From positions 1 through 37,007 of the forward strand of contig JAFXKG010000013.1 of the NCBI GenBank assembly GCA_017531805.1: DNA of 37,007 nt, given 5' to 3'. This stretch comes from Clostridia bacterium (GTDB taxonomy: Bacteria > Bacillota > Clostridia > Christensenellales > UBA1242). The notes below the pieces were generated by a model, which saw nothing but the letters and a program-made list of their open reading frames with translations, did no database searches and had not been told where the DNA came from. The translations under genes were made by a program, and so were the position numbers. Within the stretch, counting starts at the first letter, position 1. The number at the start of each line of letters is the position of its first letter. This document shows, piece by piece, positions 28,885 through 35,623 of this stretch.

Positions 28885-29247
28885 ATGACATTAAATTTGG
28901 TAGAGTTTAGAAGTATAAAAGATAAAGAAAAAGTCCTTATCAAAGAATATGATGGAGAGAGAAGTTCGATAATACAAGCACCAGATTGGTGTGACAAAAT
29001 CATCATTGGCAAAGGTAGGTTTTATTTTCCCAAAAATCAAATGCATGGTTCTGGAGAGTATGAAATAACTAATATTATTAAAACAATATTTATATTAGAT
29101 AAAGTTGAAAATAAGCAAAAACAAGACACTGTAGAATATATATCATGGTCTTATGTAAATAAATTAAAAGATGAAGCAAAACAACACGATAAAGAATTTT
29201 ATACCAAACATAGCGATTTGATTAAAGATGAATATGTGCAAATGTAA
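28885..29247 (+). CDS. Uncharacterised protein, second gene of the operon
   Basis: 120 residues, not recognised. AGGAGAGAG lies between the upstream stop and this ATG, so translation is probably coupled. It is a soluble, Lys-rich protein: a beta-rich N-terminal half (VLIKEYDGERSSIIQAPDWCDKIIIGKGRFYF) and a helical C-terminal half (VNKLKDEAKQHDKEF). It has one Cys. The stop codon touches the terminator stem. The pairing of two unknown soluble proteins beside an XRE-M48 pair is notable, but no toxin-antitoxin or defence signature is visible. Confidence 0.75.
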   Translation: MTLNLVEFRSIKDKEKVLIKEYDGERSSIIQAPDWCDKIIIGKGRFYFPKNQMHGSGEYEITNIIKTIFILDKVENKQKQDTVEYISWSYVNKLKDEAKQHDKEFYTKHSDLIKDEYVQM

Positions 29248-29274
29248 AAAACACAGTTTTTACTGTGTTTTTTG
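29246..29274. terminator. Terminator of the unknown operon, probably also serving dut
   Basis: AAAAAACACAGT (29246-29257) pairs with ACTGTGTTTTTT (29262-29273). The symmetrical A/T runs make it functional in both directions; dut ends 72 nt away on the opposite strand. Confidence 0.9.
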
Positions 29275-29345
29275 TAATATAGGCGATAAGATTTTATTAT
29301 ACAAGATTTCTGATATAACTACAAAAACTTTTGATAAAACATACA

Positions 29346-29777
29346 TTATTGTTTACCAGTTGAACCTATTCCACCACGGTTATCATTGCCTAAATGGTCT
29401 ACAACTTTAAGAGTATGTGGTGGTTGATGCTCCATAATCCTAAACTGACACACCCTATCATTTTTATGTATCACAGTATCTCTCATTGCAAGTGCAGGCA
29501 TAAACCATTGGTCGTTGTCACCACAATAGGTTTCGTCAATGATGCCAATACTATTTGTTTGTATTATACCGTAGTTTTTAAATGTAGAGCTTCTTGGTGC
29601 AACATATGCTTCGTATCCTTTGGGTAATTGAATTGCAACGCCCAAAGGGATAAGTTTAAATTCGCCGGCTTTTAGTACAATTTCTTCTGCACAGCGTAAA
29701 TCGTACCAATCACTTTTGTTTTCAATAAACTTGATTGGCTCTATATCTGTAAAATATTTAACTTTGATTTCTAACAT
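29346..29777 (-). CDS. dut: dUTP diphosphatase (trimeric dUTPase)
   Basis: Hydrolyses dUTP to dUMP, keeping uracil out of DNA and feeding thymidylate synthesis. The 143 residues show all five family motifs in order: YDLRCAEE (I), PRSSTFKNYG (II), GIIDETYCGDN (III, with the catalytic Asp), RVCQFRI (IV) and NRGGIGSTG (V, the flexible C-terminal lid). Length is normal. AAGGAG precedes the ATG. It is monocistronic and sits next to the dnaI-dnaB replication pair on the same strand, but with its own promoter. Confidence 0.95.
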   Translation of the reverse strand: MLEIKVKYFTDIEPIKFIENKSDWYDLRCAEEIVLKAGEFKLIPLGVAIQLPKGYEAYVAPRSSTFKNYGIIQTNSIGIIDETYCGDNDQWFMPALAMRDTVIHKNDRVCQFRIMEHQPPHTLKVVDHLGNDNRGGIGSTGKQ

Positions 29778-29796
29778 AATATTTCTCCTTGTTATT

Positions 29797-29824
29797 ATTG
29801 TATCAAAATTTGTAAAATTTTCAA
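29797..29824 (-). promoter_or_regulatory. Promoter of dut
   Basis: Minus strand: TTGAAA (29819-29824), 16-nt spacer, TACAAT (29797-29802) with a TGa extension. Confidence 0.8.
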
Positions 29825-29843
29825 AATAATAAGGGTGTTAAAA

Positions 29844-29870
29844 TAAAAAAAGATTAACTAGTTGTTAATC
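29844..29870 (-). terminator. Intrinsic terminator of dnaI
   Basis: Minus strand: GATTAAC and GTTAATC form the stem, with the TAG stop codon of dnaI overlapping it, followed by seven or eight Ts. Confidence 0.85.
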
Positions 29871-30772
29871 CTTTTATCGTTTGAAGTTAGTGAAATATTT
29901 AAAGCCAAATTTTTGTTTGCAAGACGGCTGTAAATTCTTTCGTCATATCGTGACAGAATATCGTTCTGACTTAAATTTGTTGATATAAAAGTTGGGCGCT
30001 TTTTTATTTGTCTTACATTTATAAGGTTGTATAAATATTCTTTAGTAACATTTTTTAAAACAGGTTCTGTGCCAAGGTCGTCAATAATTAGTATATCAGC
30101 ATCCATGCAATCGCTAAATTCGTATGATTTGCCCATGTGATATAGTCTGGCAAGTTCGTTCAATTCAAAGGCGGTTTTATAGCAAACCATATTGCCTTTT
30201 TTTATCATTTCGTTTGCAACACATTCTAACAAAAATGTTTTACCACAACCGGCACTGCCCAATATGTTTATGTTGATTTTGCTTTGTTTTGGATAAAGAT
30301 TGCACCAGTCTTTAAGCAATTTACAAGCTTTTTTGTCTGTTTCGTCCATAATGTCAAGATTGCAATCATTAAAAGATTTAAAAGTGGTTTGACTGCTGGT
30401 CGCAAGTGACAATTTTTTGTTTAGTTCGTTTAAAAGACAAGAACATATTTTGCCGTTATAAACGCCTGTGTCTTCACAATAAGGGCAATCATATTTAGGT
30501 TTAAATTTAGATAAATCTATATTATATTTTTCTACAAAATGATGTATTTTGCCTTCTAAATCTCTTTTTTCTCTTTCCAATTCAACAAGGTTGCTACCAT
30601 AATCTTTTTTCATGCGTTCTATGCGAACTTTTGAATATCTCATGAACAATTCTCGCAATTCTTTGTGAGTTTTATAAACGCTTTGAGTGTATTGTTCACA
30701 TTCGTCAATGGCTCGAATGCGTTTTAACATAAATTCTTGCTTTATAGAGTTTATTATTTTTTGTTTGTTCAT
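29858..30772 (-). CDS. dnaI: Helicase loader DnaI/DnaC-type AAA+ ATPase
   Basis: Loads the replicative helicase onto single-stranded DNA at the origin and at restart sites. The 304 residues have a helical N-terminal helicase-binding part (about 1-90). A zinc-binding cluster follows with Cys96, Cys99, Cys110 and Cys112. The AAA+ core has Walker A GSAGCGKT (172-179), Walker B ILIIDDLG (Asp231, Asp232), sensor STNLS and the Arg-finger region RYDERIYSRL. The ATG at 30772 is chosen: GGTGGAG lies within the end of the upstream gene, and one nucleotide separates its stop from this start. It forms a coupled operon with the DnaB-like initiator, as in Bacillus. Confidence 0.95.
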   Translation of the reverse strand: MNKQKIINSIKQEFMLKRIRAIDECEQYTQSVYKTHKELRELFMRYSKVRIERMKKDYGSNLVELEREKRDLEGKIHHFVEKYNIDLSKFKPKYDCPYCEDTGVYNGKICSCLLNELNKKLSLATSSQTTFKSFNDCNLDIMDETDKKACKLLKDWCNLYPKQSKININILGSAGCGKTFLLECVANEMIKKGNMVCYKTAFELNELARLYHMGKSYEFSDCMDADILIIDDLGTEPVLKNVTKEYLYNLINVRQIKKRPTFISTNLSQNDILSRYDERIYSRLANKNLALNISLTSNDKRINN

Positions 30773-30773
30773 A

Positions 30774-32210
30774 CTACAACTCCACCTCATCAAGATTTGT
30801 TAAGAAACTTGCAATTTGTTCTTTTGTGTAATTATTGTGGATAAATTCGGTTTTATTTTCGCTTTCCACTTTTGTGTTTTTAACTTGCTCAAGCGTTTTT
30901 AAACCTTGACTGTTCCAGTTAGAAAGCAATTTGTTTAAATATTGGATAGCATTTATTTTATCTTTGCTTAGTTCTGCGCCAAACAATACAACATCATGTA
31001 CAAAACCCCAACTTTCTGTCCAAGTTTGATAAAAATTTCTGTCCAAATTGTTGACATTTCTTGATAAATTAAGGGCAGAAAGCACTTGTTTGATTTTGTT
31101 GTCTACTGCAAGATTGTCTTGTAAATATTGCATATAAGAATTTAAATTCACTATACCCAATTTAAATAGTTTGTTTAAAATGCCATTTAAACCTTCTAAT
31201 GTACGGATAGAAGATTTAAAGCAGTTATCTGCAACAATTTTTAACATTTCCACATCAAAGCCCATGTTAAGCCAAGATACAATATATGTGTCGATTTCTT
31301 TTGTAAGATCTTCGTAAAAAATGCCAAGTTCTTTGTTTACAGCCATTGCAACAAAATACAAATTTTCTTTTTCGTTTTCGTAGTTTTCAATTTCTTGCAT
31401 TGACATCAATTTCATTTCGTAATATTTTGACAAATGGTCGTCCAAAACATTTACATCAAGACGGCGTTTTTTGTTTTTTAAGTTTTTAACTACAAAAATG
31501 ATAACATTAAGTTCAAAACCAAAACTGTTCAACCATTTAGTGAGTAATTCTTTATCTTCAATTTGCACCTTGCGTTTTGTGCCCATCGCAGACAATATCA
31601 AACTCATTTTATCGTCGGCAATACCAAGTTCTTCTATTTTTTGATTTACTTGCTCAAGCGTATGTACACCTTCATGCTCCCAATCTTTTGCAACAGTAAT
31701 AACATAATTAGGGCTAAGGTTAAATCCCTTGTAATCAACACAATATTTGACGATTGCAAGCAAAGCGTCTTGCTCGATGTGGCGTTTTTCCATTAAATTA
31801 TAAAATTCAGCAAATTCGTTTGGCATAACCATACGCTTTGCAAACAATTCTTGAACTTGTATGTTGAAATCGGTATATTTGTCAACCTTAAATTTTTTTA
31901 CACTGCCCATTGCAGAATTGATTGGTAAATACCTAACTTCAATAGGGTTGGTGGACAAAACTTGCACTAATCCCAAATCCTCCCAATATTTAAATAGGGA
32001 AATAACATCTTCTTCACAAATATTTAAAGTTTTTGCAAAAAAATCTAAAGAGTTGTCGGTGTCATCTGCGTTGTTGCACTTTGACAAACCCAAAAGATAT
32101 ACTTTAACGCACATGTCCGGAGCTTTAGGCAAAAAATCGTTGATAAAAATATTATCAACACTTGTTTGATTGTTTGCTTGATAGCTAGGACTAAACTTAC
32201 AAAATGTCAT
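30774..32210 (-). CDS. dnaB: DnaB/DnaD-type replication initiation protein with four DnaD-like units
   Basis: In Bacillota, DnaB and DnaD proteins bind origin DNA and recruit the DnaI-helicase complex. The 478 residues start with a winged-helix-like domain (about 20-100). Then come four diverged copies of the DnaD/DnaB_2 unit, at about 135-190 (ends GVHTLEQV), 220-270, 305-350 (has SSIRTLEGLNGIL) and 388-443 (ends GLKTLEQV). Each shows the helical pattern with W-x-x-x-GF and the later L-x-x-W-x-x-x-G turn. Spacing is roughly 85 residues. Pairing with dnaI supports the assignment. No Shine-Dalgarno precedes the ATG, and the -10 ends 6 nt away, so initiation is predicted to be leaderless. The symbol follows Bacillus usage, not the E. 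coli helicase. Confidence 0.88.
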   Translation of the reverse strand: MTFCKFSPSYQANNQTSVDNIFINDFLPKAPDMCVKVYLLGLSKCNNADDTDNSLDFFAKTLNICEEDVISLFKYWEDLGLVQVLSTNPIEVRYLPINSAMGSVKKFKVDKYTDFNIQVQELFAKRMVMPNEFAEFYNLMEKRHIEQDALLAIVKYCVDYKGFNLSPNYVITVAKDWEHEGVHTLEQVNQKIEELGIADDKMSLILSAMGTKRKVQIEDKELLTKWLNSFGFELNVIIFVVKNLKNKKRRLDVNVLDDHLSKYYEMKLMSMQEIENYENEKENLYFVAMAVNKELGIFYEDLTKEIDTYIVSWLNMGFDVEMLKIVADNCFKSSIRTLEGLNGILNKLFKLGIVNLNSYMQYLQDNLAVDNKIKQVLSALNLSRNVNNLDRNFYQTWTESWGFVHDVVLFGAELSKDKINAIQYLNKLLSNWNSQGLKTLEQVKNTKVESENKTEFIHNNYTKEQIASFLTNLDEVEL

Positions 32211-32216
32211 GCAAGT

Positions 32217-32245
32217 ATAATATCACAAAAAAATCCATTTGTAAA
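32217..32245 (-). promoter_or_regulatory. Promoter placing the start site on the dnaB-like ATG (leaderless)
   Basis: Minus strand: TTTACA (32240-32245), 17-nt spacer, TATTAT (32217-32222) with a TGa extension, then 6 nt to the ATG whose A is at 32210. Confidence 0.8.
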
Positions 32246-32311
32246 TCATTATTTGTAAATCTATTTATCCAAAATATTCAAGTGATTGTTTCATATTTAA
32301 CAAGTTGTATT

Positions 32312-32319
32312 CATAATAT
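32312..32319 (+). promoter_or_regulatory. Possible -10 element next to the M1 peptidase ATG
   Basis: Overlapping CATAAT (32312-32317) and TAATAT (32314-32319) end 7 and 5 nt before the ATG at 32325. The -35 is poor (TTTCAT at 32289-32294). No Shine-Dalgarno is present. Confidence 0.5.
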
Positions 32320-32324
32320 TAATT

Positions 32325-33800
32325 ATGAAAAAGATTTTTTTGTGTTTTTTAAGTTTAATTTTTGCCTTTAGTTTGTGTGGTTGTAAAAAAAAGGACAACC
32401 TTGCTGACCTTAGTGTTGGATTGACAAATTATTCTATTGACATAAAGCTAAATGTACAAGAAAAATCCGCAAAAGTATTACAAGTTGTAGATTATGTAAA
32501 CAATACAGATGCAATTTTAAAAACCATTAAATTCCACTTGTATCCACAATATTTTGAACAAGGTGCAACCGACCATGTCGTGTCCAGCACCAAATTAAAC
32601 CAAGCTTATCCAAACGGTATGAGTTATGCAAACTTTGAGATAGATAGGGTGGTTGTGCAAAACGAAGACAAACCTGTGGTGTATTCTGGCGAGCATGAAA
32701 GCATTTTAGATGTGACATTAAATTTAAGTTTAATACCACAAGATAGGGTTGAAATAATGATAGAATATCATTTTACCTTACCAAATTGCGAACACCGTTT
32801 TGGTTATGGTGACAATACGATAAATTTGGCAAATTTTTATCCGATTTTATGCGTATATGAAAACGGAAGTTTTAATGAAGCAGGATATAATCCAAACGGA
32901 GACCCTTTTTATAGCGAAATGGCAAACTATAGTGTAAATATAACAGTGCCAAATCAATATGTTGTGGCAAGCACAGGGGATAAAATGTCAGAAAATAGCA
33001 TTGGAGAAAACAAGGTCGTATCATACAAAGCGAATTTGGTGCGTGATTTTGCTTTGGTTGTAAGCGATAAATTTGAAATTAAATCAGAACAAGTTGCGGA
33101 TACCACTATAATTTATTATTGCTATGATGATCCGCACTCAAACCAATCATTAAAAGCAGGTGTGGATGCAATCAAAACATTTTCTAACCTTTTTGGATCG
33201 TTTCCTTACAAGACATTTTCTATTGTAAAAACCGATTTTGTGCATGGTGGTATGGAATATCCAAATTTGATAATGATTAGCGATCAAATTGATACACTTG
33301 ATGACTATTTAAATGTGATTGTGCACGAAACGGCGCATCAGTGGTGGTATGCAATGGTTGGAAATGATGAAATAAAATATCCTTGGTTGGACGAAGCGCT
33401 GACAGAATATTCTTCAATTTTATTTTATGATTATAACGAAGGTTATAATTTCACACATGGTCAAATGGTAAATGCTTGTAAAGAAAATTACACCTTGTTT
33501 GTTTCTATCTATAACGATGTTTTAGGCAATATTGATACAAGTATGCGTGCAAGCGACCAATATTCAACCGAGCCAGAATATACATACTGCACATATGTAA
33601 AAGGTGTGCTGATGTACGATAGTTTGTACAATCTTGTTGGTGAAAAAAAGTTTGTTCAATCATTAAAAAAATATTTTGAAAACAACAAATTTAAAAACAC
33701 AACACCAGAAAATTTAATTATGGCGTTTGAAGAAATTAATGATGGCGATTATCACAATTTCTTTTCAAGTTGGATAGATGGAAAGGTTGTTATAAGATAA
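32325..33800 (+). CDS. M1-family metallopeptidase, lipoprotein
   Basis: A surface-anchored aminopeptidase-type zinc enzyme. The 491 residues begin with a signal peptide and lipobox (LCGC, Cys near 19), implying lipid attachment to the outer face of the membrane. The N-terminal beta domain spans about 30-235. The catalytic domain has the substrate-anchoring GGMEYP (308-313, equivalent to GAMEN) and HETAHQWW with His334, Glu335 and His338. Eighteen residues later comes the third ligand Glu357 in WLDEALTEY. A short helical C-terminal part follows. No Shine-Dalgarno precedes the ATG, and -10-like elements end 5-7 nt upstream, so initiation is probably leaderless. Possible roles are peptide scavenging or processing of surface proteins. 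Confidence 0.93.
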   Translation: MKKIFLCFLSLIFAFSLCGCKKKDNLADLSVGLTNYSIDIKLNVQEKSAKVLQVVDYVNNTDAILKTIKFHLYPQYFEQGATDHVVSSTKLNQAYPNGMSYANFEIDRVVVQNEDKPVVYSGEHESILDVTLNLSLIPQDRVEIMIEYHFTLPNCEHRFGYGDNTINLANFYPILCVYENGSFNEAGYNPNGDPFYSEMANYSVNITVPNQYVVASTGDKMSENSIGENKVVSYKANLVRDFALVVSDKFEIKSEQVADTTIIYYCYDDPHSNQSLKAGVDAIKTFSNLFGSFPYKTFSIVKTDFVHGGMEYPNLIMISDQIDTLDDYLNVIVHETAHQWWYAMVGNDEIKYPWLDEALTEYSSILFYDYNEGYNFTHGQMVNACKENYTLFVSIYNDVLGNIDTSMRASDQYSTEPEYTYCTYVKGVLMYDSLYNLVGEKKFVQSLKKYFENNKFKNTTPENLIMAFEEINDGDYHNFFSSWIDGKVVIR

Positions 33801-33803
33801 AAG

Positions 33804-33830
33804 ACAATGGTTAAAAACATTGTTTTTTTT
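33804..33830 (+). terminator. Intrinsic terminator of the M1 peptidase gene
   Basis: ACAATG (33804-33809) pairs with CATTGT (33818-33823), followed by eight Ts. Confidence 0.8.
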
Positions 33831-33859
33831 AAAATAATTTTTTAAATATTTAAATTTAA

Positions 33860-33888
33860 TTGTAAAAAAAGTTTAATTTGTTTATAAT
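33860..33888 (+). promoter_or_regulatory. Promoter of the ABC exporter operon, adjacent to the ATG (leaderless)
   Basis: TTGTAA (33860-33865), 17-nt spacer, TATAAT (33883-33888), then 7 nt to the ATG at 33896. Only As and Ts lie between them, so no Shine-Dalgarno is possible. Confidence 0.82.
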
Positions 33889-33895
33889 TAAAAAA

Positions 33896-35614
33896 ATGAA
33901 AATGTTGATGGGGTATCTTAAAAAGCATAAGTGGTACATGATTATTGGACCTTTATTTAAACTGTTTGAAGCAGTGCTAGAACTTTTTAATCCACTTATT
34001 GTTGCTCATCTTATTGACAACGGAATTGCAACGGGCGATACAGGATATATTGTTAAATACGCACTAATAATTTTGGCAATCAATGTGGCAGGTTTTGGTT
34101 TTGCAGTTGTTGGTCAAAAGTTTGCTTCTCTAGCAAGTACAAGGGTATCGCGTGATATGAGACATGATGTGTTTGAAAAAGTATCAACTTTTTCTCATGC
34201 TGAGTTGGATAAATTTGGCACTGCATCATTGGTAAACAGACTTACAAATGATATAAATCAAATAGAAACATCAATAGGCGTATTTATAAGAACAATGTTA
34301 AGAGTTCCTTTCTTGCTTGTTGGTGCATTTGTATTAAGTTTGGTTATCAATATAAAAATGTCGCTAGTATTCTTAATACTTATACCTATAGTTTGTTTAA
34401 TTTTGTTTATATATATGAAAAAGACAAGTCCGTATTTTTCAATAATTCGTACAAAACTTGACAACATAAGTAAAGTGACAAAAGAAAACTTGTCTGGTAC
34501 GCGTGTGATACGAGCATTTAACAAACAACAAGACGAGCAAAAAAGGTTTGAAAATACAAGTGAAGATTATACAAAAACAAGCATACATGTAGCAAAAATT
34601 TCTGCACTTTTGAATCCTATCATTTTCTTGATTGTTGACGCCGCAATAATAGGTATTTTGGCGGTTGGCGGATGGCAGATAAACATTGGTAAAATGACGC
34701 AAGGAGATGTGATTGCACTAATCGATTATGTAGCAATTATCACAATATCACTTTTGATGTTATCACACATTATCATTATATTTGTGCGTACTATTGCAAG
34801 TCTTAATAGAGTGCAAGAAATCATAAAAACACAACCGTCTATCAAAAATGCAGAAAATGCTAGAAAAATCAATAAACTTGATTACGAAGCAATTATGGAA
34901 TTTAAAGATGTTTGTTTTAACTATAATCAAAATACAAACACAAAATCATTTATCAAAGATTTATCTTTTAAAATTTATCCAAATCAAACTATTGGTATAA
35001 TTGGTGGTACAGGTAGTGGAAAAACAACCATTGCAAATTTAATGACAAGGTTTTATGATCCAACGCGTGGCGAAGTGCTGTATAAAGGTAGAAATATAAA
35101 AGATTTTTCTATCGAACAGTTAAGAGATGAAATAAGCATTGTACAACAACGCAGTACTTTGTTTAGCGGCTCTCTCAGAGACAATATGAAAATTCGTTCA
35201 GAAAAAGCAACGGATGAAGAAATTATCGAGGCATTAAAAATAAGTCAAGCATGGTCGTTTGTTTCAGAGTGGAACAATGGATTAGATCATCAAATTATGG
35301 CAGGTGGTAAAAATGTCAGCGGTGGTCAAATGCAAAGACTTACGATTGCGCGTTCAATAATTGGCAAGCCACAGTTTTTGATTTTAGATGATAGTAGCAG
35401 TGCGCTAGACTTTTTAACAGATTATAAATTAAGAAAAGAACTTAAAAAATTAAATGCAACAACTGTTATGATTTCTCAAAGGGCAACATCTATAAAAAAC
35501 TGTGATTTAATCATAGTTTTAGATAATGGTGATGTCGTTGGTATGGGCAAACATAACCAACTTATCAAAGATTGCGAAATTTATCGTGAGATATACGAAT
35601 CTCAAAGCAAATAA
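33896..35614 (+). CDS. ABC exporter half-transporter with a degenerate ATPase site
   Basis: One half of a heterodimeric multidrug-type (type IV) exporter in the membrane. The 572 residues have six membrane helices (about 15-310), then a nucleotide-binding domain with Walker A GGTGSGKT (370-377), Q-loop VQQRS, signature VSGGQ (474-478) and Walker B LILDD. The catalytic Glu is replaced by Asp499 and the switch His by Gln (SQRAT). These changes are typical of the non-catalytic half in pairs such as BmrC/BmrD or TM287/288. The next gene, 9 nt on, encodes the partner. The ATG at 33896 is preferred over an in-frame codon further upstream that lies within the promoter. Confidence 0.93.
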   Translation: MKMLMGYLKKHKWYMIIGPLFKLFEAVLELFNPLIVAHLIDNGIATGDTGYIVKYALIILAINVAGFGFAVVGQKFASLASTRVSRDMRHDVFEKVSTFSHAELDKFGTASLVNRLTNDINQIETSIGVFIRTMLRVPFLLVGAFVLSLVINIKMSLVFLILIPIVCLILFIYMKKTSPYFSIIRTKLDNISKVTKENLSGTRVIRAFNKQQDEQKRFENTSEDYTKTSIHVAKISALLNPIIFLIVDAAIIGILAVGGWQINIGKMTQGDVIALIDYVAIITISLLMLSHIIIIFVRTIASLNRVQEIIKTQPSIKNAENARKINKLDYEAIMEFKDVCFNYNQNTNTKSFIKDLSFKIYPNQTIGIIGGTGSGKTTIANLMTRFYDPTRGEVLYKGRNIKDFSIEQLRDEISIVQQRSTLFSGSLRDNMKIRSEKATDEEIIEALKISQAWSFVSEWNNGLDHQIMAGGKNVSGGQMQRLTIARSIIGKPQFLILDDSSSALDFLTDYKLRKELKKLNATTVMISQRATSIKNCDLIIVLDNGDVVGMGKHNQLIKDCEIYREIYESQSK

Positions 35615-35623
35615 TAGGAGAAT

